Assembly: GCA_027493935.1 (NCBI GenBank)
Contig: JAOSJV010000012.1
Coordinates: 390,020-454,019 of the forward strand
Origin: Burkholderiales bacterium
GTDB taxonomy: Bacteria > Pseudomonadota > Gammaproteobacteria > Burkholderiales > SG8-39
Reading direction: 5' to 3'
DNA length: 64,000 nt
Shown here: positions 43,470 to 53,973 of the stretch, piece by piece
Layout of the letters: each line of letters starts with the position of its first letter
Numbering within the stretch: the stretch's first letter is position 1
Translations under genes and position numbers: made by a program
The notes under the pieces: generated by a model
What the model was told of the DNA's origin: nothing
Database searches by the model: none
Seen by the model: only the letters and a program-made list of their open reading frames with translations

Positions 43470-44431
43470 GCGTCCCACCGATTGAGCCAGTGTCGCGGCG
43501 CCTCGCCGCGCAAGACGCGCGCCACCTCCTCGGCCGCCTTGGTCTGCAGCTCCGCCACCGATTCCTCCGAGTACCAGCCGGTGTGGTCCGAGAGCACCAC
43601 ATTGTCGAGCTCGAACAGCCGATGGCCGGGTCGCGGCGGCTCGTGCTCGTAGACGTCCAGCCCGGCGCCGAGGATCCGGCCCGCGCGCAGCGCCTCCACC
43701 AGCGCCGCCTCGTCCACCAGCGCCCCGCGGGCGGTGTTCACCAGCACCGCGGTCGGCTTCATCAGCGCGAGCTCGCGCCGGCCGAGCAGATGACGCGTGC
43801 CCTCGTTGAGCGGCGCGTGCAGCGACAGGTAGTCGGAGCCGCTGCAGACCGTGTCGAGGTCGGCGAGCTCGACGCCGTCGGCGGCGCCCAGGTACGGGTC
43901 GTAGACCAGCACGCGCGCGATGCCGAGGCCGCGCATCTTGCGCTCGAAGGCGCGCGCGATGCGCCCGTAGCCGACCAGGCCGAGAGCGCGCCCGGCGACG
44001 CGGTACATCTTCTCGCGGCGCGAGACGTTCCAGGCGCCGCCGCGCACAGCGCGGTCGCGCGAAGCCACGCGGCGGACGACGCCGAGGAGCAGCGCGACCG
44101 CCTGGTCGCTCACCTCCTCGGCGCCGTAGTCCGGCACGTTCGCGACGAAGATGCGGCGCGCGCGCGCGGCAGCGAGGTCGATGTTGTCGACGCCGATGCC
44201 GTAGCGCACGATCGCGCGGCACCGGCGCATGCGCGCGATCGCGCGCGCATCCACCGGCGACTCGCGCACGAGCACCGCCGCCGCGTCCGCGCACGCCTCT
44301 GCGACGCGCTCGGCATCGCCGGCGCACTCGCGCAGCACCACCTCGGCGCCGAGCGGAGCAAGGACCTCGCGCTCGGTCTGGTAGCTGTCGTAGCCGCCGT
44401 CGACGACGGCTACGATCGGCCCGTGCGGCAT
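43466..44431 (-). CDS. D-isomer-specific 2-hydroxyacid dehydrogenase
   Basis: MPHGPIVAVVDGGYDSYQTEREVLAPLGAEV...VRYGIGVDNIDLAAARARRIFVANVPDYGAEEVSDQAVALLL...ALGLVGYGRIARAFERK; ATGA overlap with the aldolase. Confidence 0.9.
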   Translation of the reverse strand: MPHGPIVAVVDGGYDSYQTEREVLAPLGAEVVLRECAGDAERVAEACADAAAVLVRESPVDARAIARMRRCRAIVRYGIGVDNIDLAAARARRIFVANVPDYGAEEVSDQAVALLLGVVRRVASRDRAVRGGAWNVSRREKMYRVAGRALGLVGYGRIARAFERKMRGLGIARVLVYDPYLGAADGVELADLDTVCSGSDYLSLHAPLNEGTRHLLGRRELALMKPTAVLVNTARGALVDEAALVEALRAGRILGAGLDVYEHEPPRPGHRLFELDNVVLSDHTGWYSEESVAELQTKAAEEVARVLRGEAPRHWLNRWDA

Positions 44432-45438
44432 TACTTCCGGGTTTCCTTGATCGCCGCGAACAGCCGGTCGACCCATTCCTTGCCGACGTCCTTGGCGACG
44501 AAATCGGTCACCGGTGGCTGGGCGAGCTTGCGGAACTCCGCGACCTGTGCCGGGCCGATCTCGGTCACCTCCATGCCGAGCTTCGACAAGATCTCCTTCG
44601 CCTTCAAGTCCTGCTCGCTCGTCATCCGGCGATGAATGTCCATGGCGATCTTGGTCCCGTCGACGACGGCCTTGCGCTGGACGTCGCTCAGTCCACGGTA
44701 GAAGCGCTCGTTGATCAGGTAGGCGTGCACCGACCAGACGTGGCCGTCGAGCGTGATGTACTTCTGGTACTGGTGCAGGCTCGCGGCGAGGATGTTGGTG
44801 ACGCCGTTCTCCTGGCCGTCGACCACCCTCGACTGCAGCGCGGTCGGCAGCTCGGCCCACGGAATCGCCGAGGCCGAGGCGCCGAGCGACTCGACGAGCG
44901 ACTGGTACACCGGGCTCGGCTGGATGCGGATCTTCATGCCCTTCATGTCGGCCGGCGACTTGATCGGCCGCAGGCTGTTCGTGAAGTGCCGCACGCCATT
45001 GTCGGCGAGCGCGAGCATGCGCACGCCCGAGCGCTTTGCCATGTCCTCGGCCATCTGGGCGCCGAACTTCGAGTCGTACACCCGCCACGCGTGCTGGTGG
45101 CTGTCGTACAGGTACGGGATGTTCAGCGCCATGATCGGCTTATAGATCCGCGCGACCGCGCCGTCGTGCGCGACCGCCATCTCGAGCGTGCCGAGCTTGA
45201 TCCCTTCCATCGTGGCGGCGTCGTTCCCGAACTGGCCGGCCGGGTAGATCTCGACCTTGATCGAGCCGTTGGTGGTCTTCTCGACGTGCGCCTTGAAGGC
45301 GAGCGCGGCGCGGTGCTTGGGCTGGTCGTCTTTCGCCGGCTGGAAGTGCGCGTACTTGAGCGTCTTCTGCGCCTGCGCGGCCGGCGCTGCGAGCGCGAGC
45401 GCGGCAGCGAGTGCGGTGGCGACGAGTCGGAGCGTCAT
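44431..45438 (-). CDS. TRAP transporter substrate-binding protein (second DctP)
   Basis: MTLRLVATALAAALALAAPAAQAQKTLKYAHFQPAKDDQPKHRAALAFKAHVEKTTNGSIKVEIYPAGQFGND. Confidence 0.93.
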   Translation of the reverse strand: MTLRLVATALAAALALAAPAAQAQKTLKYAHFQPAKDDQPKHRAALAFKAHVEKTTNGSIKVEIYPAGQFGNDAATMEGIKLGTLEMAVAHDGAVARIYKPIMALNIPYLYDSHQHAWRVYDSKFGAQMAEDMAKRSGVRMLALADNGVRHFTNSLRPIKSPADMKGMKIRIQPSPVYQSLVESLGASASAIPWAELPTALQSRVVDGQENGVTNILAASLHQYQKYITLDGHVWSVHAYLINERFYRGLSDVQRKAVVDGTKIAMDIHRRMTSEQDLKAKEILSKLGMEVTEIGPAQVAEFRKLAQPPVTDFVAKDVGKEWVDRLFAAIKETRK

Positions 45439-45518
45439 GGTGCTTCCTCCTTCCTTTGCAGTGCCGCGACCGGAGGCGCGGCGTTGGGTGAATCGGACCG
45501 TCGCTGGGCTGCCGCGGG

Positions 45519-46808
45519 CTAGCGCGCGTAGCCGAACCACCGCGGCACGGTGGTCGAAAGCGCCGGAACCAGCACCACCAGCAGCAAAACCGTGAACTCG
45601 GCGGCGAGCAGCGGCAGCACCCGGCGGGCGAGCGACTCGAACCGCAGGCGCCCGACCGAGGCGACCACGAAGAGCACGCCGCCCACCGGCGGCGTAATGA
45701 GCCCGATCGCGAGGTTGAGCACGATCGCCATCGCGAAATGCAGCGGGTCGATGCCGAACTGGTCGGAAAGCGGCGCGAGTACCGGGACGAGGATGATGAC
45801 CGCCGGCAGGATGTCGATGAACATGCCGCAAACGAGGACGAACACTGCGACGGTCAGCATGACCACCGTCGGGTCGGTCGACACCGAGGCGATCGCCGCG
45901 GCGAGCGCCTGCGGGATCTGCAGCAGGGTCAGCAGCCACGCGAACAGCGAGGCCATTGCGATGATGAGCAGCGCCGCCGAGGACACGAGCGCGCTCTGGA
46001 CGAAGACCTTGGCGATGACCCGTGCGTTCAGCGTCTTGGTCCAGAACAGGCCGGCGAGGAGCGCGTACACCACGGCCACCGCCGAGGCCTCGGTCGCGGT
46101 GAATGCGCCCGAGAGGATGCCGCCGAGGATGATCGCCGGCATCGCCAGCACCGGAACCGCATGCCACAGCGCGATCGCGCGCTCCACCCAGGTCGCGCCG
46201 CGCCGCCGCGGTCCGTAGCGGTAGCGCTGGCACAGATAGTGGTTGGCCGCGAAGAGGGCCAGACCGAGCAGCGCCCCGGGCACCACGCCGGCGAGAAACA
46301 GCCCGGCGACCGTCACGCGGCTGTCGGTGAGGGCGTAGACCACCATGATGATCGAAGGCGGGATGATCGGGCCGATCACTGCGGTCGCCGCGGTCAGCGC
46401 GGCGGAGTAGTCGCGGTCGTAGCCGGCCTGGTTCATGATCCGCATCTCGACCGAGCCCGGCCCCGCCGCGTCGGCAAGCGCCGAGCCGCTGATGCCGGCG
46501 AAGAACATGCTCGAGAGCACGTTGACGTGACCCAGGCCGCCCCGTATGTGGCCGACCAGCGCGTTCGCGAACCGCAGCAGGGCGGTGGTGATGCCGCTTG
46601 CGGTCATCAAGTCGGCAGCGAGGATGAAGAACGGCACCGCCATCAGCGGGAAGGAGTCGATGCCGTTGAAGAACCGCTGCGGCACCGAGAGCAGCGACAG
46701 CTTGCCCTCGACGAGCAGCGCGATCAGCCCCGCGGCGCCCATCACGAGCGCGAGCGGCATCCCGATCGCCAGCCCGGCCAGGAACGCGAGAAGCAGCGCG
46801 ACGCCCAC
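45519..46808 (-). CDS. TRAP transporter large permease (second DctM)
   Basis: 429 aa: FFNGIDSFPLMAVPFFILAADLMTASGITTALLRFANALVGHIRGGLGHVNVLSSMFFAGISGSALADAAG. Confidence 0.94.
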   Translation of the reverse strand: MGVALLLAFLAGLAIGMPLALVMGAAGLIALLVEGKLSLLSVPQRFFNGIDSFPLMAVPFFILAADLMTASGITTALLRFANALVGHIRGGLGHVNVLSSMFFAGISGSALADAAGPGSVEMRIMNQAGYDRDYSAALTAATAVIGPIIPPSIIMVVYALTDSRVTVAGLFLAGVVPGALLGLALFAANHYLCQRYRYGPRRRGATWVERAIALWHAVPVLAMPAIILGGILSGAFTATEASAVAVVYALLAGLFWTKTLNARVIAKVFVQSALVSSAALLIIAMASLFAWLLTLLQIPQALAAAIASVSTDPTVVMLTVAVFVLVCGMFIDILPAVIILVPVLAPLSDQFGIDPLHFAMAIVLNLAIGLITPPVGGVLFVVASVGRLRFESLARRVLPLLAAEFTVLLLVVLVPALSTTVPRWFGYAR

Positions 46809-46819
46809 GTCCCCGGGCC

Positions 46820-47359
46820 CTAGAGCGCGACGTCCTCGGCCGGCTCGAGGCGCTCCGGCTCCTCGTAGCGGCGCGCGACGTAGTCGCGGAAGAAGAATGC
46901 GAAATGGACGATGAACAGCGCCGCACCGACCGGCACCGCGGCGTATGGGATGCCGAGCGGGATCTGCATCACCGGCGTCTCGAGCGACCAGGCGAAGCGC
47001 GCGAACTGCAAGCCGAGCACCGCCACCGCGGCCATGAACGCGAGCATCGCGGCGCCGACCGCGATCCGGATCGCGCGACGTACCGCCGGCGGCGCGACCT
47101 CCTGCAGCAGCTCGACGGCGACGTGCCGCCCCTGGCGCAGCGCGAGGCCGGCGCCCACGAACGCGATCGACACCATGAGGTATTGCGACAGCTCCTCGGC
47201 CCAGATGATCGAGTAGCCGAAGACGTAGCGCGACACGACGTTCGCGAACACCAGCGCAACCATCGCCGCCATCATGGCAACGATCAGCCAGCGATTGACG
47301 GCGATCAGGGCGCGCTCGGACGCTCCGAGCGCGCCGCCGCGCCCACCGGGCCCGGCCAT
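46820..47359 (-). CDS. TRAP transporter small permease (second DctQ)
   Basis: 179 aa, four helices: VNRWLIVAMMAAMVALVFANVVSRYVFGYSIIWAEELSQYLMVSIAFVGAGLALRQGRHVAVEL. Confidence 0.9.
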   Translation of the reverse strand: MAGPGGRGGALGASERALIAVNRWLIVAMMAAMVALVFANVVSRYVFGYSIIWAEELSQYLMVSIAFVGAGLALRQGRHVAVELLQEVAPPAVRRAIRIAVGAAMLAFMAAVAVLGLQFARFAWSLETPVMQIPLGIPYAAVPVGAALFIVHFAFFFRDYVARRYEEPERLEPAEDVAL

Positions 47360-47409
47360 GCCTCTCCTCCTCCCGCGGCCGCGCAGACCGGCCGCCCGTT
47401 TACGGTACC

Positions 47410-47432
47410 ATCTAACATATCAGATGCTAGAT
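47410..47432. promoter_or_regulatory. Candidate operator/promoter between divergent TRAP and GntR genes
   Basis: AT-rich atctaacatatcagatgctagat with ATCTA..TAGAT ends inside otherwise GC-rich sequence. Confidence 0.45.
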
Positions 47433-47505
47433 ATCAATGCAACGGCGTGCTAGACTCCGGACTGCCCCGCCGCCTGCGACGGCGGCCTGCAAAGGATTGG
47501 TTCTC

Positions 47506-48195
47506 GTGGCCATCGAATCGAAGCTGGACCGCCCGAAGTCGCTTACGGACTTGGCCGTCGACGAGATCCGCGGCGCGATCGTGAACGGGCGACTGGCATT
47601 CGGCGAGCAGCTCTCGGAGGCCGTGCTGGCGGTCAAGCTCGGTATCAGCAAGACGCCGGTGCGCGAGGCGCTGCTGCGGCTGAAGCTCGAGCGCCTGGTG
47701 GACGTCCAGCCGCAACGCGGGACGTTCGTGTTCACGCTCTCGCCGGGCGAGGTGCACGAGATCTGCGCGTTCCGCGCGATGGCCGAGTGCGCGGCGCTCG
47801 ACCTCGCGATGAGCCTCGACCGTCCGGCGCTGCTCGCGGCGCTCGAGCGGGTCCTGGCGGGCATGGATCGGGTGGGCCCCGCGGCCGACCGCGAGCTCGT
47901 CAAGCGCGTCGACGCGGCGTTCCACAAGGCGATCGTGGATGCGTGCGGCAACCAGTACCTGCAGTCCGCTTACGGCCTGATCGCCTGCAAGATCCACGCG
48001 CTGCGCGCGCGCCTGCCGCACCACGACGAGAAGGTGGACGGGTGCATCGGGACGCATCACACCATCGTCGACCACATTCGCGGCGCGCGCAAGCGCGAGG
48101 CGGTCGCGGCGCTGCGCGCGCACATCCGCAGCACCGAGGAGGCCTACCTCGCCGCCGCCTCGGTCGCGCCGCCGGCCGCGCGGCGCAGCGGCTGA
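47506..48195 (+). CDS. GntR-family regulator (FadR-type C-terminal domain)
   Basis: SLTDLAVDEIRGAIVNGRLAFGEQLSEAVLAVKLGISKTPVREALLRLKLERLVDVQPQRGTFVF; GTG start 47506 proposed (ORF opens at 47437). Confidence 0.9.
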   Translation: MAIESKLDRPKSLTDLAVDEIRGAIVNGRLAFGEQLSEAVLAVKLGISKTPVREALLRLKLERLVDVQPQRGTFVFTLSPGEVHEICAFRAMAECAALDLAMSLDRPALLAALERVLAGMDRVGPAADRELVKRVDAAFHKAIVDACGNQYLQSAYGLIACKIHALRARLPHHDEKVDGCIGTHHTIVDHIRGARKREAVAALRAHIRSTEEAYLAAASVAPPAARRSG

Positions 48196-48232
48196 GTCGC
48201 GCCCGCGCGCGCCTGCGCGCAGGCGCTTCCGG

Positions 48233-48238
48233 TATAAT
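48233..48238 (+). promoter_or_regulatory. Candidate -10 box (TATAAT)
   Basis: Perfect TATAAT in cttccggtataatcggcg upstream of the substrate-binding protein gene; no convincing -35. Confidence 0.4.
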
Positions 48239-48375
48239 CGGCGCGAATCGCCGGGCGCGCGCCACGGCACGCGGGAACGCAGGGGCATGTGCGTGCGATC
48301 GAGAGGCACAGGCGCGCGCCACGCCGCATCTGCAACCGGCCCCACAACCGCCGTCTCGCGCCGTCGTGGCCCGAG

Positions 48376-49621
48376 ATGCACGCCGCGCTAGGAGCACATG
48401 TGAAGCGCTTGACGGGCTCCCTCCTCGTGCTCGCCGCGCTCGGCGTCTGCGGCAACGCCGCGGCGCAGCCCCGCGCGCACCTCTCGCACGATGCCGTAAA
48501 GATTGGCGTCCTCACCGATCTCTCAGGCATCTACGCCCACATCGGCGGCGAGGGGCTCCGTGGTCGCCGCGCGCATGGCGGTGGAGGATTTCGGCGCCAG
48601 CGTGCTCGGACGGCCGATCCAGGTGGTCGCAGCCGACCACCAGAACCGAGTCGACGTCGGCGCGCACCGGGCGATCGCATGGCTCGAGCGCGAAGGCGTA
48701 GACATGATCACCGACTCGCTCAACTCGGCGGTCGCGATCGCCGTCTCGCACGTCGCCGCGAAGCGCAGGCGCATCGTGATCAACACTGGCGCCGCCTCGA
48801 CCCGGCTCACCAACGAGGACTGCAGCCCCTACTTCGTCCATCACACTTACGACACCTACGCGCTCGCGCACGGCACCGGCGCGGCGGTAGTCAAGGAGGG
48901 CGGCAAGACCTGGTTCTTCCTCACCGCCGACTATCCGTTCGGGCACTCGCTCGAGCTCGAGACGGGGACGGTGGTGCTCGCCGCCGGCGGCAAGGTGCTC
49001 GGCGCCGCGCGCCACCGGTTCAACGCCGCGGACTTCGGTGCGCCGCTCAGCGCGGCGCGCGCCTCCGGCGCGCAGATCATCGGGCTCGCGAGCGCCGGCG
49101 GCGACATGATCAACGCGATCCGCACGGCGGCCGCGCAGGGGCTCGGGCAGCGCCAGTCGATCGCGGGTCTGCTCGTGTTCACCAGCGACATCCACGCGCT
49201 CGGCCTGGAGGCGACGCAGGGCATGTACGTGACCGAAGCCTGGTATTGGGACCTGAACGACGCGACCCGCGGCTGGGCGCGTCGGTTCTTCGAGCGCATG
49301 AAGCGCATGCCCTCGATGGTGCACGCCGGCACCTACTCGGCGGTCACGATGTACCTGCGCGCGGTCGGGGCGACCGGCACCGACGATGCCGACACGGTGA
49401 TGAAGTGGCTCAGGGCGAACCGCCACACCGACATGTTCGGCAAGAACATGCGCGTGCGCGCCGATGGCCGGCTGCTGCACGACATGTACCTGCTGCAGGT
49501 GAAGAAGCCCGCCGAATCGAAGATGCCGTGGGATTACTACCACGTGCGCCGGGTCATTCCCGCCGCGGAGGCGTTCCAGCCGCTGTCGGCGTCGCGCTGT
49601 CCGCTCGTGGGCAGGCGCTGA
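48376..49621 (+). CDS. ABC transporter substrate-binding protein (branched-chain amino acid type), frameshifted
   Basis: Signal peptide KRLTGSLLVLAALGVCGNAAAQ, IGVLTDLSGIYAHIGGEG joins SVVAARMAVEDFGASVLGRPIQVVAADHQNRVDVGAHRAIAWLEREGVDMI after removing one G of a G4 run near 48553. Confidence 0.88.
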
Positions 49622-49744
49622 AGCCGCGGCGCAATGCGCTAGAATTTCGCGCTCGACGGGGGCGCCCGCCGCTCGGCCGCAGTTGCGGTCCCGCACCCCG
49701 GTGCAACCGACCTGTTTCCAACCTCTTTCTCCCGCGAGGGTCCC

Positions 49745-51220
49745 ATGAACGCACCGACCACGCTCACTACCCTCAAGCTCAAGGACGCGACCCTGTTCCG
49801 CCAGCAATGCTACCTCGACGGCGCCTGGGTGAACGCGCAGAGCGGCAAGACGCTTTCGATCCGCAACCCGGCAACCGGCGAGGTCCTCGGCACCGTGCCG
49901 AGCATGAGCGCGGCCGAGACGCGTCGTGCGATCGAGGCGGCGAACGCGGCCTGGTCCGGCTGGCGCGCCAAGACCGGCAAGGAGCGCGCGAATATCCTGC
50001 GCAAGTGGTTCGATCTGATGATGGCGAACCAGGACGACCTCGCCATGATTCTCACCGCCGAGCAGGGCAAGCCGCTCGCCGAGGCGAAGGGCGAGATCGC
50101 CTACGGCGCCTCGTTCATCGAGTGGTTCGCCGAGGAGGCGAAGCGCGTCTACGGCGACACGATTCCGGGCCACCAGGCCGACAAGCGCATCGTCGTGCTG
50201 AAGGAGCCGATCGGCGTGTGCGCCGCGATCACGCCGTGGAACTTCCCGAATGCGATGATCACGCGCAAGGCCGGGCCGGCGCTCGCCACCGGCTGCACGA
50301 TGGTGCTCAAGCCCGCGTCGCAGACGCCGTTCTCCGCGCTCGCGATCGCCGAGCTCGCCGAGCGCGCCGGTGTGCCGAAAGGCGTGTTCAGCGTGGTGAC
50401 CGGAGCCGCCACCGAGGTCGGCGGCGAGATGACCGGCAACCCGTTGGTGCGCAAGCTCACCTTCACCGGGTCGACGCAGATCGGCAAGGTGCTGATGGAG
50501 CAGTGCGCGCAGACCGTGAAGAAGACTTCGATGGAGCTCGGCGGTAACGCGCCGTTCATCGTGTTCGACGACGCCGACCTCGACGCTGCGGCCGACGGCG
50601 CGATCGCGTCGAAGTACCGCAACAACGGCCAGACCTGCGTCTGCGCGAACCGCATCCTGGTGCAGGACAAAGTCTACGACGCCTTCGCCGAGAAGCTCGC
50701 CCAGCGCGTGAAGCAGCTCAGGGTCGGCAACGGCATGGAGCCCGGCGTCACGACCGGCCCGCTGATCGACACCGCCGCGGTGGCGAAAGTCGAGGAGCAT
50801 ATCGCCGACGCGGTCGCGAAGGGCGGCAAGGTCGTGCTCGGCGGCAAGCGCCACGCGCTCGGCGGGCTGTTCTTCGAGCCGACGGTCATCGCGAACGTCA
50901 CCCCGGAGATGAAGGTCGCGCGCGAGGAGACGTTCGGGCCGGTCGCGCCGCTCTTCCGCTTCAAGGACGAGGTCGAGGCGGTCCGCATGGCGAACGCTAC
51001 CGAGTTCGGGCTCGCGGCATATTTCTACGCCCGCGATCTCGGGCGCGTGTGGCGCGTCTCCGAGGGTCTCGAGTATGGGATCATCGGCACCAACACCGGC
51101 ATCATCTCCACCGAGGTGGCGCCGTTCGGCGGCGTCAAGGAGTCGGGCATCGGCCGCGAGGGCTCCAAGTACGGCATTGAGGAGTTCCTCGAGATCAAGT
51201 ACGTCTGCATGGGAATCTGA
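49745..51220 (+). CDS. gabD: NAD(P)-dependent succinate-semialdehyde dehydrogenase family
   Basis: 491 aa: [40 protein letters not shown]...[45 protein letters not shown]. Confidence 0.93.
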   Translation: MNAPTTLTTLKLKDATLFRQQCYLDGAWVNAQSGKTLSIRNPATGEVLGTVPSMSAAETRRAIEAANAAWSGWRAKTGKERANILRKWFDLMMANQDDLAMILTAEQGKPLAEAKGEIAYGASFIEWFAEEAKRVYGDTIPGHQADKRIVVLKEPIGVCAAITPWNFPNAMITRKAGPALATGCTMVLKPASQTPFSALAIAELAERAGVPKGVFSVVTGAATEVGGEMTGNPLVRKLTFTGSTQIGKVLMEQCAQTVKKTSMELGGNAPFIVFDDADLDAAADGAIASKYRNNGQTCVCANRILVQDKVYDAFAEKLAQRVKQLRVGNGMEPGVTTGPLIDTAAVAKVEEHIADAVAKGGKVVLGGKRHALGGLFFEPTVIANVTPEMKVAREETFGPVAPLFRFKDEVEAVRMANATEFGLAAYFYARDLGRVWRVSEGLEYGIIGTNTGIISTEVAPFGGVKESGIGREGSKYGIEEFLEIKYVCMGI

Positions 51221-51257
51221 GCGCGGGCGCAACGGCCGCGCGGCGCCGATCGCGACG

Positions 51258-51935
51258 ATGCTCGGCCGGCTGTTCGGAAGCGGGAAGGCTGCGGCGCGCG
51301 ACGCCGCGGCCGGGGAGCCACGCGGAGGCCTGCCCGCCGTGCTGAACGTCGGCGGCAGCAGCAAGAAGGTCGCCATTCCGGCCCATTACGAGGGCTGGCG
51401 CCACCTGGTGCTCGACGTCGACGCAACGCGCGGCGCGGACATCGTCTGCGATGCACGCAGCCTGCAGACGCTCCCGCCGGCCCGGTTCGACGCGGTCTAC
51501 TGCTCGCACAACCTCGAGCATTATTTCCGTCACGACGTCCCGCGCGTGCTCGCGGGTTTCCTGCACGTGCTCAAGCCGGACGGCTTCGCCGAGGTCCGGG
51601 TGCCGGACCTGGCGTCGGTGTTCCGCAAGGTGCTCGAGGACGGCGTGGACCTCGAGGACGCGTTGTACGTGGCGCCGGCAGGTCCGGTCTCGGCGCTCGA
51701 TATCATCTACGGCTTCGGCGCGGAAATCGAGCGCAGCGGCCGCGACTTCTTCGCGCACAAGACCGGCTTCACCGCCGCCTCGCTCACCGCGACGCTGCGG
51801 CGCGCCGGCTTCGGCGAGGTCTGGATGGCGCCGCCGCTCGGCGACTACGAAGTGCGCGCGGTCGCCTTCCGCGTGCCCTCGGACCAGGCGCAGCGGAAGC
51901 TGCTCGGCATCCCGCTGGACGCCCCAGGAGCGTAA
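51258..51935 (+). CDS. Class I SAM-dependent methyltransferase-like protein
   Basis: LVLDVDATRGADIVCDARSLQTLPPARFDAVYCSHNLEHYFRHDVPRVLAGFLHVLKPDGFAEVRVPDL. Confidence 0.8.
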   Translation: MLGRLFGSGKAAARDAAAGEPRGGLPAVLNVGGSSKKVAIPAHYEGWRHLVLDVDATRGADIVCDARSLQTLPPARFDAVYCSHNLEHYFRHDVPRVLAGFLHVLKPDGFAEVRVPDLASVFRKVLEDGVDLEDALYVAPAGPVSALDIIYGFGAEIERSGRDFFAHKTGFTAASLTATLRRAGFGEVWMAPPLGDYEVRAVAFRVPSDQAQRKLLGIPLDAPGA

Positions 51936-52076
51936 GGAACAGGAGAAAACCCACGCTCGGGTGCCGCGCGCGTTGAGCGTCGCGGCAGCGACACTCCAAC
52001 GGGCGCAGATATTGCGTCACCTGCGCGCTCGATGCCGTGCCGCTGGGCAAGGCCGTACCGCGCAGGCGACGGAATA

Positions 52077-53171
52077 TCAGACGTTGAAGCGAAAATGCAT
52101 GACGTCCCCGTCCTGCACCACGTACTCCTTCCCCTCGACCCGCATCTTCCCGGCTTCCTTCGCGCCCTGCTCGCCCTTGCACGCCACGTAGTCGGCGAAC
52201 CGGATCACCTCGGCGCGGATGAAGCCGCGCTCGAAGTCGGTATGGATGACCCCGGCCGCCTGCGGCGCCGTGGCGCCGACCGGGACGGTCCACGCGCGCA
52301 CCTCCTTCGGCCCGGCGGTGAAGTAGGTCTGCAAGCCGAGCAGCAGGTAGCCGGCGCGGATCAGGCGGTCGAGGCCCGGCTCGGCGAGACCCATGTCGGC
52401 GAGGAATACCTGCTTCTCGGCGTCGTCTAGATCTGCGAGCTGGGCCTCGATCGCGGCGCAGATCGGCACGACCGGCGCGCCCTCGCGCGCGGCGTGCGCC
52501 TCGACCGCCGCGAGCAGCGGGTTGCCGGCGAAGCCGCCTTCGCTCACGTTCGCCACGTACATGGTCGGCTTCATCGTGAGCAGGAAGAGCGGCCGCAGGA
52601 CCGCGAGCTCCTCCTTCGCGAGCGCGACCGTGCGCGCCGGCCGCGCGTCGTTCAGCGCCGGCAGGACCTTGTCGAGCACCGCGACCAGCCGCTGGGCCTC
52701 CTTGTCGCCGCCGGCGCGCGCCGTCTTCGAGTGCTTCGCGAGCTGCTTCTCCACCGTGGCGAGATCGGCGAGCGCGAGCTCGGTGTTGATCGTCTCGATG
52801 TCGGCCACCGGATCGACCTTGCCGGTGACGTGCACGACGTTCGGATCCTCGAAGCAGCGCACGACGTGCGCGATCGCGTCGGTCTCGCGAATGTTGGCGA
52901 GGAACTGGTTGCCGAGGCCCTCGCCGCGCGAGGCGCCGGCGACCAGGCCGGCGATATCGACGAACTCGACCGACGCCGCGACCACCTTCGCGGGCCTCGC
53001 GATCGCGGCGAGCTCGGCGAGGCGCGGATCGGGCACTTCCACGATCCCGATGTTCGGGTCGATGGTGCAGAACGGATAGTTCTCGGCCGCGATCGCCGCC
53101 TTGGTGAGCGCGTTGAAGAGGGTCGACTTGCCGACGTTGGGCAGGCCGACGATGCCGCAGCGTAGCGTCAT
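52077..53171 (-). CDS. ychF: Ribosome-associated ATPase YchF
   Basis: [51 protein letters not shown]...[25 protein letters not shown]. Confidence 0.97.
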   Translation of the reverse strand: MTLRCGIVGLPNVGKSTLFNALTKAAIAAENYPFCTIDPNIGIVEVPDPRLAELAAIARPAKVVAASVEFVDIAGLVAGASRGEGLGNQFLANIRETDAIAHVVRCFEDPNVVHVTGKVDPVADIETINTELALADLATVEKQLAKHSKTARAGGDKEAQRLVAVLDKVLPALNDARPARTVALAKEELAVLRPLFLLTMKPTMYVANVSEGGFAGNPLLAAVEAHAAREGAPVVPICAAIEAQLADLDDAEKQVFLADMGLAEPGLDRLIRAGYLLLGLQTYFTAGPKEVRAWTVPVGATAPQAAGVIHTDFERGFIRAEVIRFADYVACKGEQGAKEAGKMRVEGKEYVVQDGDVMHFRFNV

Positions 53172-53277
53172 TCAGCTCCCTGAATGGTTGAACGCGCGAA
53201 TGCGTGGGAGCTGGAGGACGGGACGCGCGCACCTGCAGCGCGCGACGAGAGCGATGCGCGGGGCGCGGGGCGCGGCT

Positions 53278-53889
53278 TCACGTCTTCGCGCCTTCACCCG
53301 CGGCCGCAGCAGGCTTCGGCGGCGAATGCAGCCTGTGCATCGCCCCGGCAAGGTCGTCGGTGAGCACGAGCGGCATCACCTCCAGGCCGCGCGCGATCGC
53401 GGCGTCGATCTCGCGGCGCTCCTCGGGCCGCGGCGGGTGCAGGACGTAGTCGGCGACCGCGTCGCGGTCGCCCGGGTGGCCGATGCCGATGCGCATGCGC
53501 CAGAAGCCCTGCGTGCCGAGGCTCGCCTGGATATCGCGCAGGCCGTTGTGGCCGGCCACGCCGCCGCCCAGTTTGAGCTTCACGACGCCGGGCGCGAAAT
53601 CGAGCTCGTCGTGCGCAACGAGGATCTCGGCGGGCGCGATCTTGTAGAACCGCGCCAGCTGGCCGATGCTGTGACCCGAGTCGTTCATGTAGGTCTGCGG
53701 CATCGCAAGCCAGACATCGCCGTAGCCGGCGGCGAGCTTGCCAGTCACCGCCTGGTACTTCGCGACGGGCATCAGCGCGACGCGGCCGTGCTCTGCCAGA
53801 CGTCCGACGAACCAGAAGCCGGCGTTGTGGCGGTCGCGCTCGTACTTGCGGCCGGGATTGCCGAGCCCGGCGATGAGTCTGATCGGCAT
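53278..53889 (-). CDS. pth: Peptidyl-tRNA hydrolase
   Basis: MPIRLIAGLGNPGRKYERDRHNAGFWFV...PQTYMNDSGHSIGQLARFYKI...GGGVAGHNGLRDIQASLGTQGFWRMRIGIGHP. Confidence 0.96.
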   Translation of the reverse strand: MPIRLIAGLGNPGRKYERDRHNAGFWFVGRLAEHGRVALMPVAKYQAVTGKLAAGYGDVWLAMPQTYMNDSGHSIGQLARFYKIAPAEILVAHDELDFAPGVVKLKLGGGVAGHNGLRDIQASLGTQGFWRMRIGIGHPGDRDAVADYVLHPPRPEERREIDAAIARGLEVMPLVLTDDLAGAMHRLHSPPKPAAAAGEGAKT

Positions 53890-53973
53890 GGTGTGCGGCG
53901 CCCCCGCGGCGGGAAGCCGCGAGGCGCGGCAGGCGGCGTGCACAGCGCGCCGCCTGCCGCAGTGGAAAGGGCG

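Noticed and set aside
41100-46926. Over-extended ORFs (575, 494, 540 and 831 aa) suggesting fused TRAP/aldolase/kinase proteins
   Set aside because: Only one part of each ORF shows family motifs; the remainder is an off-frame reading of a neighbouring gene, so no real multidomain fusion is supported.
48512-51376. 954-aa minus-strand ORF
   Set aside because: Antisense to the substrate-binding protein and gabD; composition is that of a shadow ORF.
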